Positions 53,395 to 61,584 of a stretch of 64,000 nt of DNA are shown here, in pieces. Source of the DNA: Lentzea sp. NEAU-D7 (GTDB lineage Bacteria; Actinomycetota; Actinomycetes; Mycobacteriales; Pseudonocardiaceae). The stretch covers positions 62,001 to 126,000 of the forward strand of contig NZ_JAPJDL010000024.1 in assembly GCF_026242055.1 (NCBI RefSeq), written 5' to 3'. The notes under the pieces were generated by a model. It had not been told where the DNA came from, searched no databases, and worked only from the letters and a program-made list of their open reading frames with translations. A program made the position numbers and the translations under genes. Numbering within the stretch: the first letter of the stretch is position 1; the number at the start of each line of letters is the position of its first letter.

Positions 53395-53530
53395 CACTTC
53401 CTCCGCCTAGCGGCGAAGGCTATGCCAGAAGCCTAGCACATTTGAGCCCAACCGCTCCCCCGCGCCACTTCCGGCCGCCGCCACAAGATCGAAGACACAG
53501 CGCCGTTCGGGCGATGTGAACCGTGAACTG

Positions 53531-53568
53531 TTGACGTGAAACCTACTCATGAGTAGTCAGGTGACTAC
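53531..53568 (+). promoter_or_regulatory. Promoter with overlapping palindromes before the secreted-protein gene
   Basis: TTGACG at 53531-53536 is a -35 box, and TAGTCA at 53554-53559, 17 bp on, a possible -10 box. Two perfect dyads cover the -10 area: TACTCATGAGTA (53544-53555) and GTAGTC-AGGT-GACTAC (53553-53568). They look like an operator for a repressor of the gene at 53614. Confidence 0.45.
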
Positions 53569-53613
53569 GCCGCGTGCTGGAAGTGTCCCTCGTCCACTCA
53601 ACGGGGAGAGGCC

Positions 53614-54225
53614 ATGAAGCTAGCCGGAATCGCAGCAGCAGCACTGGTACCGATGCTGATGTTCGCCGCCAACGCGTCAGCAGCTCCGCAGACCATCACC
53701 TACAAGCTCCGGGCGAGTGCCGCCGGGCAGTCGTCGGACTTCACGCTCGACCAGGGCGTCGACGCGTCGGCACCCGCGACCGTCGCGCCCAACGGCTCCC
53801 TCGCGGTCACGATCGACCCCGCGCCCAACAAGATCCCGACCGAGGCCGGCGGGCGGCAGGTGCGGGAGATCAAGGGTCTCGCGCTGAAGTTGCCGGTGCC
53901 CGCCAACTCGAAGTTCCAGTCCGCGTCGCTGGCCGGCGGTTCCGGGCTGGGCGGTACGCCGACGGTCGCCTTGCAGGGCAACGACGTCGTGCTGAGCGTG
54001 CCGGGTCCGATCAAGGGCGGCGCGGACTTCGAACTGCCGACCGTCACCATCAACCTGCAGGCGGGCGGCACCGGGACGATCACCACGAAGCTGGGTGGCA
54101 CCAGCTACGACGCCCCGGGCCTCACCTTCACCGCCGTCGTCACGGTCATCGGGTTCCCGGTCAACGCCGCCGCGAAGGGCTACCCGGACCCGAGCCCCGT
54201 GCTGACCACGACCACGATCGGCTAG
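53614..54225 (+). CDS. Secreted hypothetical protein
   Basis: The 203-residue product has a signal peptide (residues 1-24, cleavage after ANASA) and a beta-rich mature part with many Thr, Gly and Pro and no Cys. It contains no catalytic motif. GGGGAGAGG precedes ATG 53614. It resembles small exported actinobacterial proteins of unknown role. Confidence 0.75.
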   Translation: MKLAGIAAAALVPMLMFAANASAAPQTITYKLRASAAGQSSDFTLDQGVDASAPATVAPNGSLAVTIDPAPNKIPTEAGGRQVREIKGLALKLPVPANSKFQSASLAGGSGLGGTPTVALQGNDVVLSVPGPIKGGADFELPTVTINLQAGGTGTITTKLGGTSYDAPGLTFTAVVTVIGFPVNAAAKGYPDPSPVLTTTTIG

Positions 54226-54255
54226 CGATCCCGATGCCCCACCCCCTGCCGGGCA

Positions 54256-54690
54256 TCAGGACGTAGCCGCGACCAGAGCGGTCATCGTGGCGAGCGTCGT
54301 GCGCAGGTCTTCGAGCGAGACCTGCGCACTGACGCGGTTGGCCCACTCGTGCTGCGCGTCCCGCAGCCGTTCGATGGCGGCGAAACCCTCGGGAGTGGGC
54401 CGCACCAGCTTCGCGCGGGCGTGCGCCGGGTTCGGCAGGTACTCCGCCAAACCCTTGTCCACCAACAGGTCCGCGATCCGCTGCACGGACTGCCGCGCCA
54501 GTCCCATCTCGCGCGCGATGCCCGAGACGGACAGCGGTTCGCGCAGCACCGCGCCGAGCACCTGCCACCACGCCGCGGTCAGGCCGACCGGCTTCGTCAT
54601 CACCTCGGCCGCGTCGAGGAACGCTCCGTACAAACGGAAAGTCCTCATCACGACGTCGGTCAGCACGTCCCCTGACTCGGTCCTGGGCAC
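54256..54690 (-). CDS. MarR family regulator
   Basis: The 144-residue winged-helix protein has LSVSGIAREMGLARQSVQRIADLLVDKGLAEYLPNPAHARAKLVRPTPEG, the recognition helix and wing of MarR. I start at GTG 54690, four bases behind the stop of the DJ-1-like gene, so the two form an operon. It is the natural candidate to bind the operator at 55309-55344. Confidence 0.87.
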   Translation of the reverse strand: MPRTESGDVLTDVVMRTFRLYGAFLDAAEVMTKPVGLTAAWWQVLGAVLREPLSVSGIAREMGLARQSVQRIADLLVDKGLAEYLPNPAHARAKLVRPTPEGFAAIERLRDAQHEWANRVSAQVSLEDLRTTLATMTALVAATS

Positions 54691-54694
54691 CGAC

Positions 54695-55309
54695 TCAGTC
54701 CTGGACACTCGCCACCAGCTTCCCGAACGCCTCGGCCGTGTCGTCGCGGTTGAACTCGTACCAGGCCTGCAACGTCCCCGGCGAGAACGTCTCCAGCTCC
54801 GCCAGCACCTCGCGGGCGAACTCCAGCGCGGACGCGCCACCGGCCGTGATCACACCGTCCGCGCGCACCACGCGTTCGTCGCGATAGAGAGCCGCGCCGC
54901 CGTAAGAACCCAGTGCTCCGGGGAAGTTCGACGTGTGCGGCACGTCGTCGAGCAGTCCCTCGGCCGCCAGCGCGACCGTCGCCCCGCAGATCGCCGCGAT
55001 CGGCTTGCCCGCCTCGCGGAACCGCCGCGCGAGCTTCCCGAACGCCGCCAGGGAACCGGTTTCCCACTCGTCGCCACCCGGCATGACGAGCATCGCCGCG
55101 TCCTGCACCGACACGTCCTCGATGGCGACGTCCGGCAGCATCCGCACACCGCCGACCGTGCGGATCGGATCCGTGGTCAGGCCGACCGTCCGCAGCTCGT
55201 AGCGCCCCGGCCGCTGCTGGAACTGCTGCAGGCTCACCTGCGCGGCCACGTGGCCGTACTCCCAGTCGGCGAGCTGGTCGGCCAGGACGAGGTACACCGT
55301 CTGTGTCAT
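54695..55309 (-). CDS. DJ-1/PfpI family protein
   Basis: The 204-residue protein has the nucleophile elbow AAICGATVALA with C108, MPGGDEWE and the DJ-1 fold. Family members act as glyoxalases, chaperones or amidase-like enzymes. Its ATG (55309-55307) lies at the edge of a perfect 16-bp inverted repeat, so its transcription is probably controlled there by the MarR protein of the same operon. Confidence 0.88.
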   Translation of the reverse strand: MTQTVYLVLADQLADWEYGHVAAQVSLQQFQQRPGRYELRTVGLTTDPIRTVGGVRMLPDVAIEDVSVQDAAMLVMPGGDEWETGSLAAFGKLARRFREAGKPIAAICGATVALAAEGLLDDVPHTSNFPGALGSYGGAALYRDERVVRADGVITAGGASALEFAREVLAELETFSPGTLQAWYEFNRDDTAEAFGKLVASVQD

Positions 55310-55344
55310 GACAGCATCCTGTCATGAATGACAGGATGCTGTCA
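55309..55344. promoter_or_regulatory. Double operator between divergent genes
   Basis: TGACAGCATCCTGTCA (55309-55324) and its exact complement (55329-55344) are separated by four bases. Each arm is itself a dyad TGACAG-N4-CTGTCA. The site covers the start of the DJ-1-like gene and lies 28 bp before the crotonase start. This is the form of a two-dimer MarR site. Confidence 0.7.
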
Positions 55345-55371
55345 ACCTGCCCGGAAGCTAAGGTCAGCGAC

Positions 55372-56139
55372 ATGGCAGACGAGCTGGTCCACTACGAGGT
55401 GCAGCGTGGCATCGCGACGATCACGCTGGACTCCCCCCACAACCGCAACGCGCTGTCCTCGCAGCTGCGCCGGGAGCTCAAGGAGCACCTGAGCAGCGCG
55501 GCGAGCGACGACCAGGTGCGCGTGGTCGTGCTGACCCACACGGGCTCCGTGTTCTGTTCCGGCATGGACCTCAAGGAGGCGGCCGGCGCGAGCGCGGGCG
55601 ACCAGGGCGTCAACGAGTTCCCCGCGATCCTCGAACAGCTCTGGACCAGCCCGAAGCCGGTGGTCGCGGCACTGAAGGGCCCGGCTCGCGCGGGCGGCGT
55701 CGGCATCGTCGCGGCGTGCGACATCGCCATCGCCGCCAGCACGGCCACCTTCGCGTTCAGCGAGGTCAGGATCGGCGTCGTGCCGGCCGTCATCTCGGTG
55801 ACCGTGCTGCCGCGCCTGCTCCCCCGCAAGGCCCACGAGCTGTTCCTCACCGGCGAGACGTTCGACGCGAGGCGCGCGGTCGAGATCGGCCTGCTCAACT
55901 CCGCCACCGACGACGTCGACGCGGAGGTCCGCCGCTACGCGGACATGCTCGCGCTCGGCGCCCCCAACGCGCTCGCGGCCACCAAGGAGATGCTCCAGCA
56001 GGAGAGGTCCACGAACCTCGGTGAGGTCTTCGCGGACATGCTCAAGCTGTCGGCCCAGCACTTCGGCGGCCCGGAGGGCCAGGAGGGCATCGCGGCGTTC
56101 AAGGAGAAGCGCAAGCCCTCCTGGGTGCCTGCCGACTAG
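55372..56139 (+). CDS. Enoyl-CoA hydratase/isomerase family protein
   Basis: The start is ATG 55372 with AAGG 8 bp upstream, giving 255 residues. The crotonase core has the oxyanion-hole segments FCSGMDLKEA and ARAGGVGIVAACDIAIA. The Glu expected near FSEVRIGVVPAVIS in hydratases is replaced by Pro-Ala, so isomerase or another activity is possible. It is divergent from the DJ-1/MarR operon across the shared operator. Confidence 0.87.
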   Translation: MADELVHYEVQRGIATITLDSPHNRNALSSQLRRELKEHLSSAASDDQVRVVVLTHTGSVFCSGMDLKEAAGASAGDQGVNEFPAILEQLWTSPKPVVAALKGPARAGGVGIVAACDIAIAASTATFAFSEVRIGVVPAVISVTVLPRLLPRKAHELFLTGETFDARRAVEIGLLNSATDDVDAEVRRYADMLALGAPNALAATKEMLQQERSTNLGEVFADMLKLSAQHFGGPEGQEGIAAFKEKRKPSWVPAD

Positions 56140-56552
56140 AACCAGCCGGTGCACTCGATGACGCCCTGCGAGGACCCGCAGGCGCGCATCACCCTGCCGT
56201 CGTTCTTGAACGCGTCGGTGTACTTCGCCGAACCCGAGTCGATCCTGGTGTAACCGAGGAAGCCCTCGTGCCCGTTGGCCGAGGGCTCCTTGCGGTCGGT
56301 CCAGATCTCCTCGCCGGGCGTGCCGTAGGAGATGCGACCCCAGGCGCATTGGGACTTGTTCGACGCGCGCAGCTCGACCACGCGGCCGTTCGGCATCGTC
56401 ACGGGGTTGTCGCCGTCGATCGTCTCGAACGGCGTGAAAGCCCCCTCCTGCGAACAGTCGGGGTCACCGGCGAAGGACACCGCCGGACAAAGCGCACCGA
56501 CAACCACGACGACGCCGAGCGCGGAGCCCCAGCGGCGGAATTGCGTTCCCAT
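56136..56552 (-). CDS. Secreted DUF2690-like protein
   Basis: The 138-residue product from ATG 56552 has a signal peptide (to about residue 28, AVSFAG) and Cys residues in the pattern of DUF2690 (DCSQEG, VVELRASNKSQCAWGRISYG). These are small extracellular proteins of unknown role. An upstream start at 56594 is possible but would disturb the signal peptide. Its stop interlocks with the crotonase stop in CTAG. Confidence 0.75.
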   Translation of the reverse strand: MGTQFRRWGSALGVVVVVGALCPAVSFAGDPDCSQEGAFTPFETIDGDNPVTMPNGRVVELRASNKSQCAWGRISYGTPGEEIWTDRKEPSANGHEGFLGYTRIDSGSAKYTDAFKNDGRVMRACGSSQGVIECTGWF

Positions 56553-56595
56553 GGAACGGCACTGTCCACTCCGGACGCCACAACCGCAGCCCAAG

Positions 56596-56859
56596 TCACC
56601 GTTCTGTGCGAATCACGCGCACTTTCCGGTCACCTGATTCGGCGGTCTGCTTCGCGGCGTCGCGCAGGACCTCCAGCACGGAGGAGTCCAGATCAGCGGG
56701 CACGACCAGCACGTACTCACCCGCGGGCAGCCACGACAGATCGGTCAGGCTGTCGTAGAGGGCGTCCAGGTTCTGCCCGAACCACTCGGGAAAGTCCAAT
56801 GCGGCGGCAATGGCCGAGATCGCGGCGGACTTCTCCGAAACGAGAATGTGCCGTTTCAT
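56596..56859 (-). CDS. Barstar-family RNase inhibitor
   Basis: The 87-residue protein matches barstar: AAALDFPEWFGQNLDALYDSLTDLSWLP, where the helix with Asp residues blocks the RNase active site. It is coupled by ATGA to the RNase gene just upstream, the expected immunity arrangement. Confidence 0.93.
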   Translation of the reverse strand: MKRHILVSEKSAAISAIAAALDFPEWFGQNLDALYDSLTDLSWLPAGEYVLVVPADLDSSVLEVLRDAAKQTAESGDRKVRVIRTER

Positions 56860-57305
56860 TTCTTCACGTCCACGACGACGAACGACGAATAGTGGTCGCC
56901 GGTGTAGAAGACTTCCTTCTCCGAACCGGTGACGAGGCGCCGCGCACCTCGGTCGGGACTTCCCGGCGTCGGCACGGTGTACTCCTTGTAGTACCCCGAG
57001 TCCTTGGCGGGCAGGCGCTTCTCCCGGTTCTGGAACGTCACGCCGTCGTTGCGCGGGTACGGGAACGGCCCCTTCGCCTCGATCAGCTTCCAGGTCTGGG
57101 CGGCCTCGGCGGGCAGCTTCGACAGCGCCTCGACGTCCAGCCCGGAGTTCGAGCCGGGCACGGTCTCGGCCTGCGCGGAGCCCGTGTGCACCGGCCTCGT
57201 GGTCGAGGTGGGCGGCTCCGCGCTGTTGTCCTTGACGAACCACCCGATGACGACCAGCGCGAGGAGCCCGACCAGCGCGACGGTCAGGCGACGACCAGGG
57301 CTCAC
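56856..57305 (-). CDS. Guanyl-specific RNase of the barnase/T1 superfamily, exported or membrane-anchored
   Basis: The 149-residue product has an N-terminal hydrophobic segment (about 7-24) and an RNase domain (from about 55). Expected catalytic residues are E108 (KEYTVPTPG), R119/R122 (RGARRL) and H138 (YTGDHYSSF). The single helix may be a signal or an anchor; no clear cleavage site is present. The barstar gene behind it protects the producer. Such RNases serve as toxins or as scavenging enzymes. Confidence 0.9.
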   Translation of the reverse strand: MSPGRRLTVALVGLLALVVIGWFVKDNSAEPPTSTTRPVHTGSAQAETVPGSNSGLDVEALSKLPAEAAQTWKLIEAKGPFPYPRNDGVTFQNREKRLPAKDSGYYKEYTVPTPGSPDRGARRLVTGSEKEVFYTGDHYSSFVVVDVKK

Positions 57306-57514
57306 GCGGCGACCTTCTCGGGCTCGGGCTCGGGTTCCACCTCGGAACCGGACGCCGGGTTCTTCGCACCCCAGTCAGCGACCCGGTCGATCAGCCGTGC
57401 CACGCCCAGGCAGAGCGGGAGCACCACGATCATCACGACGGGGAACTGCACGGCGACGGGCAGCTGCACGACCCACAGCTCGACCCCGTCCCACCACTGC
57501 ACCAGCCAGTCCAC
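57302..57514 (-). CDS. Small one-helix membrane protein of the RNase operon
   Basis: The 70-residue product from GTG 57514 starts DWLVQWWDGVELWVVQLPVAVQFP, has one long hydrophobic helix (about 14-40) and ends in a Glu/Pro-rich tail. It overlaps the RNase start as GTGA, so all three genes of the operon are coupled. No family was recognised; it may assist export or retention of the RNase. Confidence 0.65.
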   Translation of the reverse strand: MDWLVQWWDGVELWVVQLPVAVQFPVVMIVVLPLCLGVARLIDRVADWGAKNPASGSEVEPEPEPEKVAA

Positions 57515-57572
57515 GCCCCCGAGAGTAGTCGCGTGACCCGAGTCACGGCATTTGGCCACGATCCAGGTGGGT

Positions 57573-58553
57573 ATGTTGCGAACCATGTTCGCCGTTTACG
57601 CAGCAGAACCCAGTCCTGAGAACCCGCTGGCCTCGCTTCGCGTCGGCGAGCGCCCCGACCCCGAGGTTCCCGCCGGGTGGGTGCGCGTCGCGGTGAAGGC
57701 GGCCAGCCTCAACATGCACGACCTGTGGACGCTGCGCGGCGTCGGCATCAAGGCCGAGCAGTTCCCGATGATCCTCGGCTGCGACGGCGCCGGTGTCCTC
57801 GACGACGGCACCGAGGTGGTGCTGCACTCCGTCATCGGCGACCCCGGCTGGGACGGCGACGAGACGCTCGACCCGAAGCGCACGCTGCTCACAGAGAAGC
57901 ACCAGGGCACGTTCGCCGACTACGTCGTCGTGCCGGCCCGCAACGCGCTGCCCAAGCCCGCTGACCTCACGTTCGCCGAAGCCGCCTGCATGGGCACGGC
58001 GTGGCTGACCGCGTACCGGATGCTGTTCGTGAAGTCCGGCCTGCGCCCCGGCCAGACGATGCTCGTGCAGGGCGCGTCGGGCGGTGTGTCGACCGCGCTG
58101 ATCCAGCTCGGCCGCGCCGCCGGGTTCCGCGTGTGGGTCACGGGCCGCACGGAGGAGAAGCGCGCGCTCGCGTCGAGCCTCGGTGCCCACGACACGTTCG
58201 AGTCCGGCGCCCGGCTGCCCGAACGGGTCGACGCGGTGTTCGAGACCGTCGGCAAGGCCACCTGGTCGCACTCCATGAAGTCGCTCAAGCCCGGCGGCAT
58301 CGTGGTGATCTCCGGCGCGACGTCGGGTGACGCTTCCGCGGCCGAGCTCCAGCGGCTCTTCTTCCTGCAGCTGCGCGTGGTCGGCTCGACCATGGGCACG
58401 CGCGAGGAACTGGGCGACCTGATCAGGTTCTGCGCCCTGAACGACCTCAAGCCGCAGATCGGCGCCGAGCTGAAGTTCGAGGACGCCGAGCAGGGCCTCC
58501 GCTCGATGCTGGACGGCGACACCGCCGGGAAGATCGTGTTCAGCCGCCCGTAA
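57573..58553 (+). CDS. Zinc-binding-dehydrogenase-like NADPH oxidoreductase
   Basis: The 326-residue protein has the MDR fold: GroES-like N-terminus (AVKAASLNMHDLWTLRG, LGCDGAGV) and NADPH site GASGGVSTALIQLGRAAG. Catalytic zinc ligands are missing, so it is likely a quinone or enone reductase. AGG lies 5 bp before ATG 57573; ATG 57585 is the other candidate. Confidence 0.88.
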   Translation: MLRTMFAVYAAEPSPENPLASLRVGERPDPEVPAGWVRVAVKAASLNMHDLWTLRGVGIKAEQFPMILGCDGAGVLDDGTEVVLHSVIGDPGWDGDETLDPKRTLLTEKHQGTFADYVVVPARNALPKPADLTFAEAACMGTAWLTAYRMLFVKSGLRPGQTMLVQGASGGVSTALIQLGRAAGFRVWVTGRTEEKRALASSLGAHDTFESGARLPERVDAVFETVGKATWSHSMKSLKPGGIVVISGATSGDASAAELQRLFFLQLRVVGSTMGTREELGDLIRFCALNDLKPQIGAELKFEDAEQGLRSMLDGDTAGKIVFSRP

Positions 58554-58580
58554 ACAGCACGAAAAGCCAAAAATCGGCTC

Positions 58581-58651
58581 CTTGATTGGTGGGTCCGGAC
58601 AAACCGCGTGACAGTTGTCGCGAATAGGTTCGCCCGGACCCACTCATCAAG
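58581..58651 (+). promoter_or_regulatory. Long hairpin in the leader of the amino-acid permease gene
   Basis: The arm at 58581-58598 (CTTGATTGGTGGGTCCGG) and the arm at 58634-58651 are complementary at 16 of 18 positions. The 35-nt loop can fold further through AACC/GGTT and CGCG/CGCG. The right arm ends at the first bases of the AAGGGAG ribosome binding site of the gene at 58662. It may be a control element for translation. Confidence 0.5.
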
Positions 58652-58661
58652 GGAGCTAGGC

Positions 58662-60080
58662 ATGACCACACAGGGCGTCTTCAGGCGCAAGCCCATCGAA
58701 CAGATCGCCGAGGACAAGGGCGACGGGCTCACCAGAACACTGGGCCTGTGGCAGCTCACGGCGATCGGCATCGGCGGCATCATCGGCGCGGGCATCTTCT
58801 CGCTCGCGGGCGCCGTCGCGAACAAGACGGCGGGTCCCGCCGTGCTGGTCTCGTTCCTCATCGCCGGTGTCGCGAGCGCGGCGGCGGCGTTCTCGTACGC
58901 GGAGTTCGCGGGCCTGATCCCGAAGGCCGGCAGTGCCTACACCTACGGCTACGCGGTCCTGGGCGAGATCGTCGGCTGGTTCATCGGCTGGGACCTGCTG
59001 CTGGAGTACACCGCGATCGTGGCGGTGGTCGCGATCGGCATCTCCGGCTACTTCACCGAACTGCTCAGCCTGCTCAACATCCAGCTCCCGCAGTGGATGC
59101 TGGGTGCACCGGGCACCGAGACGGGCGACGTCGCCGCGGGTACGTACAAGGTGAACCTGTTCGCCGTGGTGCTGTGCCTGTTGATCGCCTACGTGCTGAA
59201 CATGGGCATGAAGAACGCCGCACGGTTCGAGACCACGCTGGTGTACCTGAAGGTCGCGGTGGTGGCGCTGGTCATCGTCGTCGGCGCGTTCCACATCAAC
59301 ACCGACAACTACAACCCGTTCTTCCCGTTCGGCATCTCGGGTGCGCTCACGGGTGCGGCGACGGTGTTCTTCGCGGTGTTCGGCTACGACGCCATGTCGA
59401 CGGCGGCCGAGGAGTCGAAGGACTCGCAGCGGCACATGCCCAAGGCGATCCTGTACTCGCTGGCGATCTCGATGGTCCTGTACGTGCTCGCCTGCCTGGT
59501 GCTGACCGGCATGGTCAACTACAAGGACGTCGACTCGGAGTCCGCGTTCGCCACGGCGTTCGCCGACGTCGGCCTGCCCGCGCTGGGCATCATCATCAGC
59601 GTCGGCGCCATCCTCGGCATCACCACGGTGCTCTTCACGTTCCTGCTGGGCGCGGCCCGCGTCGGCTACTCGATGAGCCGCGACGGCCTGCTGCCCCAGT
59701 GGTTCGCGAAGACGCACCCGGTGAAGCACGTGCCCTCGCGCATCACCTGGGTGCTGGGCGCCGCCTCCGCGATCATCGCCGGTTTCCTGCCGATCGCGGA
59801 GGCCGCCGAACTCACCAACATCGGCATCCTGCTGGCGTTCGTCGTCGTCTGCATCGCCGTGATCGTGCTGCGGTACAAGCAGCCCGACCTGCCGCGGACG
59901 TTCCGGACGCCGGGCATGCCGGTGGTGCCGATCATCGGCGTGATCTTCTCGATCTGGCTGATCACGTTCCTCACCCCGGAGACCTGGCTGCGGTTCGCGG
60001 TCTGGTTCGTGATCGGCCTGATCTTCTACTTCGCCTACTCGAAGCGGCACTCCGTCATGGAGCGTCAGTCCAAGAAGTGA
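58662..60080 (+). CDS. APC-family amino acid permease
   Basis: The 472-residue protein has about twelve helices and the APC start GLWQLTAIGIGGIIGAGIFSLAG (about 28-50) with the unwound helix 1 motif GxGxIIGAGIF. It resembles cationic amino acid transporters (CAT/YfnA-like). ATG 58662 has GGGAG 8 bp upstream. Its end overlaps the convergent DUF885 gene by 26 bp. Confidence 0.92.
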   Translation: MTTQGVFRRKPIEQIAEDKGDGLTRTLGLWQLTAIGIGGIIGAGIFSLAGAVANKTAGPAVLVSFLIAGVASAAAAFSYAEFAGLIPKAGSAYTYGYAVLGEIVGWFIGWDLLLEYTAIVAVVAIGISGYFTELLSLLNIQLPQWMLGAPGTETGDVAAGTYKVNLFAVVLCLLIAYVLNMGMKNAARFETTLVYLKVAVVALVIVVGAFHINTDNYNPFFPFGISGALTGAATVFFAVFGYDAMSTAAEESKDSQRHMPKAILYSLAISMVLYVLACLVLTGMVNYKDVDSESAFATAFADVGLPALGIIISVGAILGITTVLFTFLLGAARVGYSMSRDGLLPQWFAKTHPVKHVPSRITWVLGAASAIIAGFLPIAEAAELTNIGILLAFVVVCIAVIVLRYKQPDLPRTFRTPGMPVVPIIGVIFSIWLITFLTPETWLRFAVWFVIGLIFYFAYSKRHSVMERQSKK

Positions 60081-61584
60081 CGATCTGGTCGAGGGTGGAG
60101 AGCGGCACCGCGCCGCTCCCCACCACCAGGTCGTGGAACGCGCGCACGTCGAACCGGTCGCCCAGCTTCGTCTCCGCCTCCGCCCGGATGCGCTGGATCT
60201 CCAGGCGCCCCACCATGTACGCGAGCGCCTGCCCCGGCGTCTCGATGTACCGGTCGATCTCGGCGTTGATCTCGGGCTCCGGCATGACGGTGTTCTCGCG
60301 CAGGTAGTCGATGGCCTGCTGCCTCGTCCACCCGAACGCGTGCAGGCCGGTGTCGACCACGAGCCGCCCGGCGCGCATCGCGTCGAGGCCCAGCATCCCG
60401 AGGCGCTGCTCGTCGGACGAGTAGAGGCCCATCTCGTCGGCGAGGCGCTCGGTGTAGAGCCCCCAGCCCTCCAGGTACGCCTCGATGAACGCGTACTTGC
60501 GCATGTTGGGCAGTTCCGTCTCGGCGGCGATCGAGAACTGGTAGTGGTGACCCGGCACGGCCTCGTGGAACGCCGTCACCTCGGACAGCGTGCGGCTGCG
60601 CTCGGTGGCGCCCAACGGGTTCAGCCAGTACGTGCCGGGACGGCTGCGATCGGCGGGCGCGGGCTGGTAGAACGCGATGGCCGACGTGCGCTGCTCCTCC
60701 TGCGGCACGGCACGCACCTGGCAGCCGATGCCCGGCATGCGGCCGAACCACTTCGGCGCCTCGGCCTCCGCGCGGGCGATCGCCGCGACGGCGTTCTCGA
60801 TCATCTGCTCTTCGCTGTCCCACAGCAGTTCCGTGCGCAACCGGTGGAAGATCTCCGGCACGTCCTTCGTGCCCCACAGCCGCGAGCCGATCTCCGCGTA
60901 CTCCTCGCGCAGCGACGCGATGATGTCGAGCCCGAGCCGGTGCAGCTCGTCGGGGGTGCGGGAGGTCGTGGTGTAGTTGCGGACCAGGTTCGCGTAGTTC
61001 CGCTCGCCCTCGGGCAGCCAGCAGAGCCCCGCCTTGTCGTCGTCGCGGCCGTCCTCGATCGACGCCAGCACGTCGCGGAACCCGGCGACGGCGGCGCGGA
61101 TCTCGGCCGAGTGCCCGCCTTCCCACTCCTGCGCGGGCAGGGCCAGGAAGGCGTCCATGCGCTGCACACCCGTCTGGAGGTGACGGCTCAGCGGTCGCCG
61201 GTCGGAGTCGCGGACCCTCTCGGCGGCCTGCTCGATGTAGCGCGGGTACTTGTCGAGGCGCTGGGACACGTCCAGCTTCGAGGAGATCATGAGCAGGCCG
61301 TTCACCGGCGCGCTCATGGTCCCGACGGTGTGTTCGGCCAGCCTGGCGTCGATGCGGTCGACGATCGCCCTGCCCTGCTGCTTGATCACCGCGAGCGTGA
61401 CGGCGTCCTCGGTGTCGTCCGTCTCGGCCCTGTCCAGGAGGGCGGCGATCCGGTCGCGGTCGGCCCGCTGGCCTTCGGCGCTCAGGTCACCGAGCCCTTC
61501 CTCCCAGCCCGGCACCCCCAGCATCGTGGCCTGCAGCGGCGAGTAGTCCATCATCGCCTGGAACATCTCATCAGCGAGCGACAT
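60055..61584 (-). CDS. DUF885 family metallopeptidase-like protein, copy 2
   Basis: The 509-residue protein has the zinc motif HEAVPGHH (in AFHEAVPGHHYQFS) and the downstream Glu in EAYLEGWGLYTERLADEMG. No signal peptide is seen, so it is cytoplasmic. It is very close to the gene upstream along its whole length and shares one base with its stop (TGATG). Confidence 0.87.
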   Translation of the reverse strand: MSLADEMFQAMMDYSPLQATMLGVPGWEEGLGDLSAEGQRADRDRIAALLDRAETDDTEDAVTLAVIKQQGRAIVDRIDARLAEHTVGTMSAPVNGLLMISSKLDVSQRLDKYPRYIEQAAERVRDSDRRPLSRHLQTGVQRMDAFLALPAQEWEGGHSAEIRAAVAGFRDVLASIEDGRDDDKAGLCWLPEGERNYANLVRNYTTTSRTPDELHRLGLDIIASLREEYAEIGSRLWGTKDVPEIFHRLRTELLWDSEEQMIENAVAAIARAEAEAPKWFGRMPGIGCQVRAVPQEEQRTSAIAFYQPAPADRSRPGTYWLNPLGATERSRTLSEVTAFHEAVPGHHYQFSIAAETELPNMRKYAFIEAYLEGWGLYTERLADEMGLYSSDEQRLGMLGLDAMRAGRLVVDTGLHAFGWTRQQAIDYLRENTVMPEPEINAEIDRYIETPGQALAYMVGRLEIQRIRAEAETKLGDRFDVRAFHDLVVGSGAVPLSTLDQIVTSWTDAP

